Shown here in pieces: positions 28,232 through 37,153 of a stretch of 64,000 bases of DNA. The first letter of the stretch is position 1; every line of letters starts with the position of its first letter. The stretch lies in contig OY282378.1 of NCBI GenBank assembly GCA_958295835.1, positions 3,311,694-3,375,693 on the forward strand, read 5' to 3'. Origin of the DNA: an uncultured Gammaproteobacteria bacterium. GTDB taxonomy: Bacteria > Pseudomonadota > Gammaproteobacteria > HK1. The position numbers and the translations under genes were made by a program. The notes under the pieces are model-generated. The model was given only the letters and a program-made list of their open reading frames with translations, was not told the origin of the DNA and made no database searches.

Positions 28232-29482
28232 GTGAACGTGCTCGTCCTCAACTGCGGCTCTTCGTCGCTCAAGTTCCAGCTCGTGGACTCCGTGACCGAG
28301 ACTCGGCTCGCGCGTGGCGTCGTCGAGCGCATCGGCGGGCAGGCGCTGTGCACCTACGAGCCCCGTCACGGGGAGGCCCGCAAGTACGCGGAGCCGATCC
28401 GCGACCATGCCGGCGCGATCCAGCGGATGATGCGCTGGCTGGTCCGCGCGGGCGTCGGCGCCGATGATCTCACTGGCGGAGGCGCCGGGGTGATCGACTC
28501 CCCCGGTGAGGTGCATGCAGTCGGCCACCGCGTCGTGCACGGCGGGGAGAGCTTCCGCGCCCACGCCCGGATAGACGCCGGCGTCATCCGCGAGATCGAG
28601 GACTGCATGGACCTCGCGCCGTTGCACAATCCGGCCAACCTGAGCGGGATCCGGGCCGCTCGCGCCCTGCTCGGCGAAGGCGTACCGATGGTCGCGGTAT
28701 TCGACACCGCGTTCCACTCGACGATGCCCGAGGCGTCCTATCTCTACGCGCTCCCGTACCAGCTCTACCGCCGCCACCGCATCCGGCGCTACGGCTTCCA
28801 CGGCACGTCGCACGCCTGGCTCGCCCAGCGTTACGCCGAGCGCGCCGGAAAACCCGGCGACGCCGTCGACCTCATCACCCTGCACCTCGGCAACGGCTGC
28901 TCCGCCTGCGCGATCCGGCAGGGCCGATCGGTCGCGACGTCGATGGGGTTCACGCCGCTCGAAGGGCTGGTGATGGGTACCCGTTGCGGTGACGTCGACC
29001 CTTCGCTCGTCGAGCACATCGCGCTCAAGGAAGGCCTGAGTCTGCGCGAGATGAGCACCCTCCTGAACAAGCAGTCGGGGCTGTTCGGCGTCTCCGGCCT
29101 CACCAACGACATGCGCGAGCTGCTCGACGAGGAACGCGAGCACGGGGACCGCCGCGCGACGCTGGCCATCGACCTCTTCGTGCGCCGCGTCAGGCACTAC
29201 ATCGGCGCCTATCTCGCCGAGCTCGGCGGGGCCGAGGCGATCGTGTTCAGCGGAGGCATCGGCGAGAACGCGCCGGAGGTGCGGCGGCGTGTATGCGACG
29301 GGCTCGGCTGGCTCGGCATCGATCTCGACCCGGCGAAGAACGCCGCCGTCGCGCCCGGCACGGAAGGCGAGGTGGGTATGGACGGCGCAAGGATCCGGCT
29401 CGCCGTCATCCCCACCGACGAGGAGCGCATGATCGCGCGGGAAACTGTCGCAGTGCTCGCCCAACGTCCGGCACAGGGCTGA
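28232..29482 (+). CDS. ackA: Acetate kinase
   Basis: 416 residues from GTG 28232 (MNVLVLNCGSSSLKFQL, the invariant acetokinase start). Further motifs: HRVVHGGESF, FDTAFHSTMP, YGFHGTSHAWLAQRY, LITLHLGNGCS and IVFSGGIGEN. It interconverts acetate plus ATP with acetyl phosphate plus ADP. No phosphotransacetylase gene is adjacent, so it is separated from its usual partner, or it serves another acyl-phosphate route. Transcribed toward the convergent tctA gene. Confidence 0.96.
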   Translation: MNVLVLNCGSSSLKFQLVDSVTETRLARGVVERIGGQALCTYEPRHGEARKYAEPIRDHAGAIQRMMRWLVRAGVGADDLTGGGAGVIDSPGEVHAVGHRVVHGGESFRAHARIDAGVIREIEDCMDLAPLHNPANLSGIRAARALLGEGVPMVAVFDTAFHSTMPEASYLYALPYQLYRRHRIRRYGFHGTSHAWLAQRYAERAGKPGDAVDLITLHLGNGCSACAIRQGRSVATSMGFTPLEGLVMGTRCGDVDPSLVEHIALKEGLSLREMSTLLNKQSGLFGVSGLTNDMRELLDEEREHGDRRATLAIDLFVRRVRHYIGAYLAELGGAEAIVFSGGIGENAPEVRRRVCDGLGWLGIDLDPAKNAAVAPGTEGEVGMDGARIRLAVIPTDEERMIARETVAVLAQRPAQG

Positions 29483-29560
29483 ACGAGGCCCGTCCCCGCC
29501 CGTCGAGGTGCGGAAGAGCTAATCGCGGAGCCGGACCCGCCTCGGAACGCCCGGCCGCGA

Positions 29561-31048
29561 CTATCCGCTCAGCGGGATGTTCTTCTTCCGGCCCTTGACC
29601 AGGAACACCACCGACAGCAGCGTCAACGCCCAGAAGAACCAGCAGATGCCGCTGCGCATCAGGATCCCCAGACTGCCCTCCGAAAGGATCATGGATTGCC
29701 GGAAGTTGTCTTCCAGGAGCGGCCCCAGGATGAAGGCGATCAGGAACGGCGGCGCCGGGAAGCGGAGCACCATCATCAGGTAGCCGACGCATCCCATCAG
29801 CACCATCACCAGCACGTCGAACATGCTGTTGTTGATGGCGAACGAGCCGAACAGGCAGAACACCAGCACCACCGGGTAGAGGATACGGTTCGGGACTTCC
29901 GAGATCCGGCTGATGGCCTTGATGGAGAACTTGCCGATCACGAACAGGTAGGCGCTGCTCAGCATGATGCCGATGAACAGCGCGTAGATCATCGGCAGGT
30001 TGTCCACGAACATCACCGGCCCCGGCCGCAGGCCGTGGATCATGAACGCGCCGAGGATGACCGCGGTGATCACGTCGCCGGGCACGCCCAGGGCCAGCAG
30101 CGGGATCATGGTCGCGCCGGCGACGCCGTTGTTGCCGGCCTCCGCGGCGGCGACGCCTTCCATCTCGCCCTTGCCGAAGTTCGCCGGGTTCCGTGACGTG
30201 CGCTTGGCCTCGCTGTAGGAGAGGAACGCCGCGGGGGCGCCGCCGATGCCGGGGATCGCTCCCAGGGCCACGCCGATCAGGCTGCCGCGGAATATCGATT
30301 TGAAACAACGCTTGAAGTCCGCAAAGCCGGCGCCGATGCCGGCCATGTTCGCGGCCTCGTGGGAGTCCCGCAGCCTCTGCGTGAAGTAGTGGATGATCTC
30401 CGGCAGCGCGAACAGCCCGATCAGGACGGGGATGAAGCTCAGGCCGCCCATCAGGTTCCAGTTGTCGAAGATGAACCGGTTGGTGCCGTACACCATGTCG
30501 AGGCCGATGGTGGCGAACAGGAGCCCGAGCGCCGCGGACGCCACCCCCTTCACCAGGTTCTCCCCGGAGACCCCGGCGATGATGGTGAGCGAGAACACGA
30601 TCAGGGTGAAGAACTCCGGCGGGCCGAACTTGAGCGCGAATCCGGCCAGCACTCCGGCCAGCAGGATCAGCGACAGGTTGGAGATGAAATCCGCGAAGCA
30701 GGAGGCGTACAACGCGATGTCCAGGGCCTTGCGGGCCTCGCCCTTGCGGGTCATCGGGTAGCCGTCCAGCACCGTGCACGAGGCCGCCGGGGTGCCCGGC
30801 GCCTTGATCAGGATCGCGGTGATGGAGCCGCCGTACAGGCCGCCTTTATAGATCCCGAGCAGGAGCAGGATGCCGGTGACCGGCTGCATGGTGAAGGTGA
30901 AGGGCAGCGCCAAGGCGACGCCCATGGGCGTGGTCATGCCCGGAATCGCGCCGATGACCGCTCCTATCAGTACTCCGACGAACAGGATGGCGACGTTCTG
31001 GAAGGTGAGGAACAGAGAGACCGCTTCGAGGAGGTTGTCCAACAACAT
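29561..31048 (-). CDS. tctA: Tripartite tricarboxylate transporter, large permease TctA
   Basis: 495 residues from ATG 31048, with AAGGGG upstream. About a dozen hydrophobic segments are seen. The duplicated TctA loop motifs occur twice: GAVIGAIPGMTTPMGVALALP near the N-terminus (core AIPGMTTPMG) and GVALGAIPGIGGAPAAFLSY mid-protein. With TctB it forms the membrane part of a sodium-coupled importer fed by a TctC binding protein. tctB precedes it by 17 bp; tctC is divergent. Substrate (citrate, other carboxylates or aromatics) cannot be read from sequence. Confidence 0.94.
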   Translation of the reverse strand: MLLDNLLEAVSLFLTFQNVAILFVGVLIGAVIGAIPGMTTPMGVALALPFTFTMQPVTGILLLLGIYKGGLYGGSITAILIKAPGTPAASCTVLDGYPMTRKGEARKALDIALYASCFADFISNLSLILLAGVLAGFALKFGPPEFFTLIVFSLTIIAGVSGENLVKGVASAALGLLFATIGLDMVYGTNRFIFDNWNLMGGLSFIPVLIGLFALPEIIHYFTQRLRDSHEAANMAGIGAGFADFKRCFKSIFRGSLIGVALGAIPGIGGAPAAFLSYSEAKRTSRNPANFGKGEMEGVAAAEAGNNGVAGATMIPLLALGVPGDVITAVILGAFMIHGLRPGPVMFVDNLPMIYALFIGIMLSSAYLFVIGKFSIKAISRISEVPNRILYPVVLVFCLFGSFAINNSMFDVLVMVLMGCVGYLMMVLRFPAPPFLIAFILGPLLEDNFRQSMILSEGSLGILMRSGICWFFWALTLLSVVFLVKGRKKNIPLSG

Positions 31049-31065
31049 TGCGCCGGCCCCTTGGA

Positions 31066-31545
31066 TTATCCGCGCAGGCTTTCGAACACGCCGAGCGGTA
31101 TCGGTATGCTCGCCACGTACACGAAGAAGAAGTAGAGCAGGATCGGCACGCCGGCGGCGATGGCGATTCCCCGCGGCCAGCGGCGCTCGCCGGCATAGAC
31201 CATCAGGCCGAACGCCATCACCATGCCGGGCACCACCATGCCGAGGAGCGGGATCAGGAAATAGAAGGCGAACAGGGTGCCGAGGGCCACCGCCAGCCCC
31301 GGCAGGCGTTGCAGCCATCCGCCGGCATCCCCGCCGTCCTCGATGTCTTCGTCCTTCGCCGGCTTGATGGTCAGGAACAACCCCATCAGGATGATGATCG
31401 CGGCGATGATCTTCGGCCAGAAGTTCGGGGCGAGAGCGGCGTGCTCGACGCTTCCCGGCTGATCGATGCCGTGGGGGATGAGCAGGAAGAAGATCAGGAG
31501 GCCGAGTATCAACACCCCGATACCGGTCAAACGCTCGCGAGTCAT
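31066..31545 (-). CDS. tctB: Tripartite tricarboxylate transporter, small subunit TctB
   Basis: 159 residues from ATG 31545 (MTRERLTGIGVLILGLLIFF). Four hydrophobic helices and the family segment LAPNFWPKIIAAIIILMGLFL identify DUF1468/TctB. It pairs with TctA as the small membrane subunit. First gene of tctBA on the minus strand; the 107-bp gap to tctC must contain divergent promoters. Confidence 0.9.
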   Translation of the reverse strand: MTRERLTGIGVLILGLLIFFLLIPHGIDQPGSVEHAALAPNFWPKIIAAIIILMGLFLTIKPAKDEDIEDGGDAGGWLQRLPGLAVALGTLFAFYFLIPLLGMVVPGMVMAFGLMVYAGERRWPRGIAIAAGVPILLYFFFVYVASIPIPLGVFESLRG

Positions 31546-31652
31546 GGGGGCGCCTCCCGGTTGCGCACCATGACCAAGCATGATTAGATGCGATCGTCGT
31601 GTCAAGCACGGCCCCGCGGCATTCCCCATCCTCGAACATCGGGAGCAAGACC

Positions 31653-32633
31653 ATGAAATTCTTGAACAATCCGGTACGTATGGCGGCCGGTGCGGCGTGC
31701 CTTGCGATGGCCGCCTCGGTATCGGCGGACTACCCCACCAAACCGATCACCATGGTCTCGCCGTACGGCCCCGGCGGCGCCGCCGATCTTGCCGCCCGCA
31801 CCCTCGCCGGCACCGTGCCCGCGTACATGGGCAACGCCGTGCTGGTGGTCAACCGCACCGGCGCCGCCGGCGTCACCGGCTCCACCTCCGTGGCGAAGGG
31901 CAGGAAGGACGGCTACACCGTGCTCCTGGCGCGGGTCGGGTCACAGGCGGCGGTTCCGGCCATCAACCGCAAGATTCCATACAAGTGGGACGAGTTCACC
32001 TTTCTCGGGCTCCTCGAGCTGAACCCCTTCGTCCTGGTGGTCAACGCCGAGTCCTCCGTCGAATCCCTGGACGACCTCAAGGCGGCCTTGGGAGGCGGCG
32101 AGAAGCTCAGCTATTCCTCGGCCGGGGTGGGCACGCTGCTGCACGTCGCCATGAACATGGTCCTGGACCAGTTCGGAATGGGGCCGGACGCCATGAAGCA
32201 CGTGCCCTACAAGGGCGGCGGCAAGGCCGCGGCGGCGGTCGTGGGCGGACACGTGGACATGATGTTCCAGAACCTTTCCGGCGTGATCAGCCATATCCAG
32301 GCGGGCAAGCTCAGGGCGATCGCGGTCTCCACCCCGGAGCGCGTCGCGTCCCTTCCCGACGTCCCCACCGTCGCGGAGGCGGGGTACCCGGCACTGGAAA
32401 CCGTGGTCGGCTGGAGCGGCGTATGGGGTCCTCCCGACATGAATCAGGAGGCCGCCGACAAGTGGGTCGAGGTGCTGGGCAAGTTGAAGGACGACAAGGC
32501 CTGGATCAAGCTCACGAAGGGCCTCGGCTCCATTCCGTACATCCGCGGTCCGGAAGACACCAGGGCCTTCGTCGAGAAACAGTACAGCGCGTTCAAGTCC
32601 CTGACCGAGAAGCTGGGAATGACCATTCAGTAG
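31653..32633 (+). CDS. tctC: Tripartite tricarboxylate transporter substrate-binding protein TctC
   Basis: 326 residues from ATG 31653, with GGGAGCAAG upstream. Residues 1-25 form a signal peptide ending ASVSA. The mature start DYPTKPITMVSPYGPGGAAD and the later HVPYKGGGKAAAAVVGGHVD and LPDVPTVAEAGYP are Bug/TctC hallmarks. It captures the substrate in the periplasm for TctAB, encoded divergently. A strong hairpin begins 9 bp after the stop. Confidence 0.94.
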   Translation: MKFLNNPVRMAAGAACLAMAASVSADYPTKPITMVSPYGPGGAADLAARTLAGTVPAYMGNAVLVVNRTGAAGVTGSTSVAKGRKDGYTVLLARVGSQAAVPAINRKIPYKWDEFTFLGLLELNPFVLVVNAESSVESLDDLKAALGGGEKLSYSSAGVGTLLHVAMNMVLDQFGMGPDAMKHVPYKGGGKAAAAVVGGHVDMMFQNLSGVISHIQAGKLRAIAVSTPERVASLPDVPTVAEAGYPALETVVGWSGVWGPPDMNQEAADKWVEVLGKLKDDKAWIKLTKGLGSIPYIRGPEDTRAFVEKQYSAFKSLTEKLGMTIQ

Positions 32634-32641
32634 CTTCCTTC

Positions 32642-32668
32642 GCCGGCGCCGGAGCTTCCGGCGCCGGC
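32642..32668 (+). terminator. GC-rich hairpin after tctC
   Basis: A perfect 12-bp stem (GCCGGCGCCGGA / TCCGGCGCCGGC) with a 3-nt GCT loop. There is no T-run, so it may be a Rho-assisted terminator or a 3' stabilising structure separating tctC from the next gene. Confidence 0.55.
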
Positions 32669-32711
32669 CTCGGTCACCGCGTGATCGCGTCCGGACGACC
32701 CGCGAAGCACC

Positions 32712-33302
32712 ATGACTGCATGGATCCGCATGATCGCTCCCGAGGAGGCGACCGGCCGTCTCGCGGAGCTGTACGAGCGGGTGAAGACGCCGCACGGTAC
32801 CGTGGACAACGTGATGCGGGCGCACTCGCTACGGCCCGAGTCGCTCGAAGGCCACCTGGTGCTCTACAGGAGTGTGCTGCACAACGAGGCGAACACCCTG
32901 CCGTTCTGGTTCCTCGAAGCGGTGGCGACATACGTGAGCCTCACCAACCGTTGCCACTACTCCACGACACATCACTCCGCCAACATGCGGCGGCTTGTCG
33001 AAGACGAGTCACGGGGGGAGGCGATGTACGCGGCGCTCGCCTGTGGACATCCGGAGGCCGCGTTCGAAGGCAAGGAGCTCGCCTTGCTCGAATACGCGCA
33101 CAAGCTCACCGCGGAGGTCGGCGCGATGTGCGAGGCGGATGTCGAGCACCTGCGTGACGCCGGCGCCGACGACGGGGAGATCCTCGAGGTGAATCAGGTG
33201 TGCGCTTACTTCAACTTCTCGAACCGTGTACTGAACGGTCTCGGCGTGACCATCGGAGATGACGTGATCGGGTACTACAAGCGTGCGAATGCGTGCGGCT
33301 GA
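32712..33302 (+). CDS. AhpD-like / carboxymuconolactone decarboxylase-family protein
   Basis: 196 residues. The fold is that of peroxidase-related AhpD-like proteins (RLAELYERVKTPHGTVDNVMRAHSLRPE, FLEAVATYVSLTNRC). The usual CxxC of AhpD-type reductases is Cys81-His-Tyr-Ser84 here, followed by the expected His pair (THH, 87-88). Loss of the second Cys argues against classical disulfide-mediated peroxide reduction. It starts 79 bp after tctC and precedes a glutathione transferase gene by 15 bp, so a small thiol/detoxification operon is possible. Confidence 0.78.
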   Translation: MTAWIRMIAPEEATGRLAELYERVKTPHGTVDNVMRAHSLRPESLEGHLVLYRSVLHNEANTLPFWFLEAVATYVSLTNRCHYSTTHHSANMRRLVEDESRGEAMYAALACGHPEAAFEGKELALLEYAHKLTAEVGAMCEADVEHLRDAGADDGEILEVNQVCAYFNFSNRVLNGLGVTIGDDVIGYYKRANACG

Positions 33303-33317
33303 ATTGCGGAGGAGACG

Positions 33318-33941
33318 ATGATCGGCGATCTCGTCCTCTACACCAACCCCATGTCGAGGGGGCGGATCGCGCGCTGGATGCTCGAGGAGACCGGTGCTGT
33401 CTACCGCACCGAGGTTCTCGAATATGGCCCGATGATGAAATCCGAGGCATTTCTCGCCGTCAATCCCATGGGCAAGGTCCCCACGATCCGGCATGGCGGC
33501 ACGGTGGTCACCGAAGCCGCCGCAATCTGTGCCTACCTCGCCGACGCCTTCCCCGAAGTCGGTCTTGCCCCTCCTGCCGGCGACCGCGGCGCCTATTACC
33601 GGTGGCTGTTCTTCGCCGCAGGGCCGCTGGAGGCGGCGACCACCAACCGGTTCCTGGGCTTCGAGCCGCCCGCCGAGCAGCAGTCGATGGTCGGCTACGG
33701 CACCTTCCAGGCGGTGATGGATACCCTGGAGCGCGCCGTGGTGCACGGCGGGTACATCGCGGGCGAGCGATTTTCCGCCGCCGACGTCTACGCGGGATCG
33801 CACATCGGCTGGGGACTGCAGATGGGAACCATCGAGCCGCGCCCGGCCTTTGCCGACTACTGGTCGCGGCTGAATGACCGGGACGCCCGCCGGCGCGCCG
33901 ACGAGCTGGACGATGCCACGGGGAACGGGACGTCAGCGTAA
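33318..33941 (+). CDS. Glutathione S-transferase family protein
   Basis: 207 residues. The thioredoxin-like N-domain (LVLYTNPMSRGRIARWMLEE) has a Ser in the usual catalytic position, and the FLAVNPMGKVPTIRHGG plus VTEAAAICAYLAD segments form the glutathione site. The all-helical C-domain follows (GYIAGERFSAADVYAGSHIG). It likely conjugates or isomerises an electrophile using glutathione. It lies 15 bp after the AhpD-like gene and is followed by a degraded region. Confidence 0.87.
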   Translation: MIGDLVLYTNPMSRGRIARWMLEETGAVYRTEVLEYGPMMKSEAFLAVNPMGKVPTIRHGGTVVTEAAAICAYLADAFPEVGLAPPAGDRGAYYRWLFFAAGPLEAATTNRFLGFEPPAEQQSMVGYGTFQAVMDTLERAVVHGGYIAGERFSAADVYAGSHIGWGLQMGTIEPRPAFADYWSRLNDRDARRRADELDDATGNGTSA

Positions 33942-33943
33942 CG

Positions 33944-34165
33944 CGAGGTATCGATTTCGATGCGGCAAGACCACGGCTGGTGCGTTCGCTGGGCGAGCGG
34001 TACCACGATCCGGAACAGGGGCCGGATCGGCTTCGCCCCGATCTCGATTGGGACTCGGTGGTCCGGGGCGGCGAGCGGGTCGTTCTCGATGAAGCCCAGG
34101 CTTGTCCGGAGGTCTTCCCCCGGTTGCGCGGCGCCGTGGACGCGGTGCGCCACGATCGTCTACCG
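33944..34165 (+). pseudogene. Degraded AAA_14/DUF4143 ATPase fragment
   Basis: Right after the GST stop an open frame reads RGIDFDAARPRLVRSLGERY, then DLDWDSVVRGGERVVLDEAQ and CPEVFPRLRGAVDAVRHD. This matches the region just before and through Walker B (VVLDEAQ) of AAA_14/DUF4143 ATPases. Walker A and everything after Walker B are missing. It is therefore an internal piece of a lost gene of the same family as the intact one at 9350-10555. Confidence 0.6.
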
Positions 34166-34194
34166 GGGAGGGAGAGTTTCCAGCAGCAGGAGGC

Positions 34195-34544
34195 TCAGGG
34201 GCGCGTGTTCGTCGGTCTGAAGATCACGTACCGCTGCACCACGAAGCTCACGATGAAGATACACGGTTCCACCTCACCACCGGCCAATGGGCGGCAGTCC
34301 TTGGTCGAAGTCCGTGGAGCCGGCAGGCGGCGATCGCCGCGAACATGAGCGTGACCGAGAGAACGATCGTTTCGGTGAACAAGCCGAGTGGCTTGAGCAT
34401 CCGGGCCAGCGTGGTAACGATCAGCACGCTGACGACGGGTACCGCGTAGGCGAGGCGGGAGTCGAACGCGGCCCGAGGCACCAGTGCGAGGCCGGGTGCG
34501 AGATAGAGCCCTAGAATCAGGCCTGTTACATAAACCGGGTACAT
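34195..34544 (-). pseudogene. Frameshifted small membrane protein remnant
   Basis: From ATG 34544, with a good GGGAGGT 12 bases upstream, the frame encodes YPVYVTGLILGLYLAPGLAL and two further hydrophobic segments (VPVVSVLIVTTLARML, TIVLSVTLMFAAIAAC) before stopping at 34248. A second frame then continues with a hydrophobic IFIVSFVVQRYVIFR tail to a stop at 34195. The two parts look like one four-helix membrane protein split by an indel near 34260. The family is not recognised. Confidence 0.5.
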
Positions 34545-34685
34545 TCGTTGCGGTTACCTCCCTGATGGAGCGGCCGGAAGCCGGAGCACTGCGCACACGT
34601 CGGTTCGCCCCGCCGCGAGGAACCCGAGCCCGAAGCGGGTCCCGGTGGCGGAGTGGGCGATGAAGGCGCGGGATTCTTCCGGCTT

Positions 34686-35612
34686 TCAGGCGCCCGGGAC
34701 CGCGGCCGGCGTGGCTGTCGGTGTGGCCGGAGCGGGCCGCGCCGGACGGCGCGCGGGGACCGCGTCGAACTCGATCCGGTCGGCGCCGTTGTAGACGAGG
34801 AAGTGCCGGCCCTTCGCGCGCGCGACCATGAGCACCCCCAGATCCTCCGCGAGCTCCAGCCCCATGTGCGTCACCCCGGAGCGCGAGAGGATCGCGGGGA
34901 TCCCCATATGCGCCGCCTTCATCACGATCTCGGAGGTGAGCCGCCCGGTCGTGTAGAAGATCTTGTCCGTGCCGGCCACGCGGTCCAGCCACATCAGTCC
35001 GGAGATCGCGTCGGCCGCGTTGTGCCGTCCCACGTCCTCGATGAACGTGATGATCTCGGTGCCGTGACACAACGCACAGCCGTGCACCGCTCCCGCCTGC
35101 TTGTAGATCTCGTTGTACGAGGAGATCGACTCGAGGAGTCCGTAGATGCTCGACTGGGTGAGACGCACCTCCGGGAGCCGCATCTCGTAGAGCTTGTCGA
35201 GGGTGCAACTGAACACCGTTCCCTGACCGCAGCCGGTGGTCACGGTGCGCTTGGAGAGCTTCTGCTCCCAATCAATGATGCCTTCGCCGCCGAACGTCGA
35301 TACGTTGACCTGCTCGCGGTCCCAGTCGACGTCCACCGAGCGGATCTCCTCGATGTCCTCGATGAGCCGCTGGTTGCGGAGGTAGCCCAGGGTGAGAGCC
35401 TCGGGCCAGGTGCCGAGGGTCATCAGGGTCACTACTTCCCGGTCGTCGACCTTGATCGTGAGCGGGAATTCACCGGCCACGTGAAGATCGCGGGTGTCGC
35501 CGTATTCGTCGACGGCACGGACCGCATGAGTGGGGGCAAGCCCCGCCTGGGTCATCCCGGGGCGATATGGCCGGGCGTTGGAATCCATCGGCGCGCGTTT
35601 CGATTGTTCCAT
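34686..35612 (-). CDS. fdhD: Formate dehydrogenase accessory sulfurtransferase FdhD
   Basis: 308 residues from ATG 35612, with AAGG immediately upstream; ATG 35588 has no such signal. Motifs: GEFPLTIKVDDREVVTLM, TLGTWPEALTLGYLRNQRLI, TVTTGCGQG with Cys128 in the position of the E. coli sulfur-carrying Cys, and FIEDVGRHNAADA. FdhD takes sulfur from a cysteine desulfurase and sulfurates the molybdenum cofactor of formate dehydrogenase. The C-terminus has a Pro/Ala-rich tail. It is divergent from the rest of the formate dehydrogenase locus. Confidence 0.94.
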   Translation of the reverse strand: MEQSKRAPMDSNARPYRPGMTQAGLAPTHAVRAVDEYGDTRDLHVAGEFPLTIKVDDREVVTLMTLGTWPEALTLGYLRNQRLIEDIEEIRSVDVDWDREQVNVSTFGGEGIIDWEQKLSKRTVTTGCGQGTVFSCTLDKLYEMRLPEVRLTQSSIYGLLESISSYNEIYKQAGAVHGCALCHGTEIITFIEDVGRHNAADAISGLMWLDRVAGTDKIFYTTGRLTSEIVMKAAHMGIPAILSRSGVTHMGLELAEDLGVLMVARAKGRHFLVYNGADRIEFDAVPARRPARPAPATPTATPAAVPGA

Positions 35613-35832
35613 CCTTGAAGTATACGCAGGCGACGACTGCCCCGGACGTCGTTTCGCGCGCTGGAATCGGCATTTCATTCGGAACGGAGCTGCCCACCGG
35701 CCGGCGGTTCGGGCGAGGAGGTCGAGGACATGCGAGGGCCTTGCGGGGAGACCGCGGTGCCGCGCGATGTGCCGGACATGCTATCGTTCATCCGTTGTTT
35801 CCGATGACTCGTGACAGGCGGTTCGACGATCG

Positions 35833-36384
35833 ATGTCAGGCGAACGCACTGCTCGGAGCCCACTCCGTATTCCCGTCTCGGTATTGCTGGAGAGGCGTCT
35901 CGCACGGGTCGGGCCATGGTCGCAGTTGCAGTGGGAAGCGGTCGCAGTGGTGGCGGGCGAGGAGGTCGTCTCCGAGCGGGGGGCCGCGACCCTGGTGCAC
36001 GAGGACGACGAGTGCCGGCGCTACCTGTGGCCGGGCTTGGTGGTCGAGCTGTTTCCGGACGGCTGCGAGAGCTACTGGTACAACCTGCTGAGCGAGCGGC
36101 CTTCTCTCTTCGTGGTGTGCTTCGAGAGGGAGGAGGACGAGGAAGGCGAGTCCGAGCTGGTTCCGGCCATCGTGACCGCGAGCCAGGACGAGGCCAATGC
36201 GCATCTGGAGTCCGACGATCCGGTCTACTCCGTGCCGATGCCCGAGAAGATCATCGACTGGGTGGAGCGATACGTCGTCGAGCACTACGCGCCGGAGGTC
36301 AAGAAGAAGCGCAGGCGGCAGGATTGGGCCAGAGAGTCGGAGAATACCGCACGTGACCGTAAAGCATCGCGGCGTCTCCACTGA
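35833..36384 (+). CDS. DUF3305 protein of formate dehydrogenase loci
   Basis: 183 residues. The N-terminal RIPVSVLLERRLARVGPWSQLQWEAVAV is the DUF3305 signature, followed by a beta-rich body and a basic C-terminus (VKKKRRRQDW). DUF3305 genes sit beside DUF3306, ferredoxin-type and TorD-type genes in formate dehydrogenase clusters of many proteobacteria, but their role is not established. It starts this plus-strand operon, 220 bp from the fdhD start. Its 3' end overlaps the next gene by 32 bp. Confidence 0.82.
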   Translation: MSGERTARSPLRIPVSVLLERRLARVGPWSQLQWEAVAVVAGEEVVSERGAATLVHEDDECRRYLWPGLVVELFPDGCESYWYNLLSERPSLFVVCFEREEDEEGESELVPAIVTASQDEANAHLESDDPVYSVPMPEKIIDWVERYVVEHYAPEVKKKRRRQDWARESENTARDRKASRRLH

Positions 36385-37153
36385 AACCGGGACGGCACCC
36401 GATGCCGAGGGGCCGTTGCGGCGCTGGGCGCGCCGAAAACGCGAAGTCGCCCGCGAGAAGCAGCAGGCGGCGGACGAGGCGCGACGGGGCGCCGTATCCG
36501 AAGAGGCGCGTGACGTTCGCGATTCGACGGGCGATGCCTCCGAGCCGACCGTCGTCGAGGAGAACGTACTTGCCGACGAGGACATGCCGCCCCTGGACAG
36601 CCTCGACGAGGACAGCGACTACAGTGATTTCCTCTCGCCGGGCGTCAGCGAAGCACTGCGGCGTCGCGCACTGCGCAAGCTGTTCTCGAGTGCGGTGTTC
36701 AACATCCCCGACGGGCTCGACGATTACGACGACGACTTCACGTCGTTCCAGGCCCTTGGCGACATCGTGACATCGGACATGAAGCACCAGGCGGAGATGG
36801 AAGCGGAGCGTGCGAAGCAGGCGCGAGCCCGTACGGAGCCGGCGGCCGGGATCGAGGACGAATCCGGCGAAGCCGGGGACGAGCGGCCCGCTACCGCGGG
36901 CGATGACAGGACGGACCTCGCGGAAGCGGATCCTGCCGACGGAACGGAGTCCTCCGAACCGCGGTCGCCGGGGGAGGCCGATCCGGTGGAGTCGGCCGCG
37001 ACGGATGACGCCGCTGATTCGAGGACAGCACGCGCGAAGGAGGCTCGACCCGACGTCGAGCCGCTGTTCGGGCCTGATGACGAATCGATCGGCGTCGGAG
37101 AGGAGTGGCACGCACGAGCAGGTGAGAAAGCCGCAGACCGGCGGGGAACATGA
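36353..37153 (+). CDS. DUF3306 protein of formate dehydrogenase loci
   Basis: 266 residues from GTG 36353. The DUF3306 core is seen: RRWARRKREVAREK near the start, DMPPLDSLDEDSDYSDFLSP, and LRRRALRKLFSSAVFNIPDG followed by LDDYDDDFTSF. The long C-terminal tail is very acidic and low in complexity. The protein has no signal or membrane segment, so a cytoplasmic role is likely. Overlap with DUF3305 and the ATGA overlap with the next gene show tight coupling. The start could be slightly further downstream. Confidence 0.78.
   Translation: MTVKHRGVSTETGTAPDAEGPLRRWARRKREVAREKQQAADEARRGAVSEEARDVRDSTGDASEPTVVEENVLADEDMPPLDSLDEDSDYSDFLSPGVSEALRRRALRKLFSSAVFNIPDGLDDYDDDFTSFQALGDIVTSDMKHQAEMEAERAKQARARTEPAAGIEDESGEAGDERPATAGDDRTDLAEADPADGTESSEPRSPGEADPVESAATDDAADSRTARAKEARPDVEPLFGPDDESIGVGEEWHARAGEKAADRRGT

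Noticed and set aside
27287..29464. Minus-strand frame opposite ackA and the tRNA-downstream region
   Set aside because: Antisense to acetate kinase; composition artefact with no recognisable domain.
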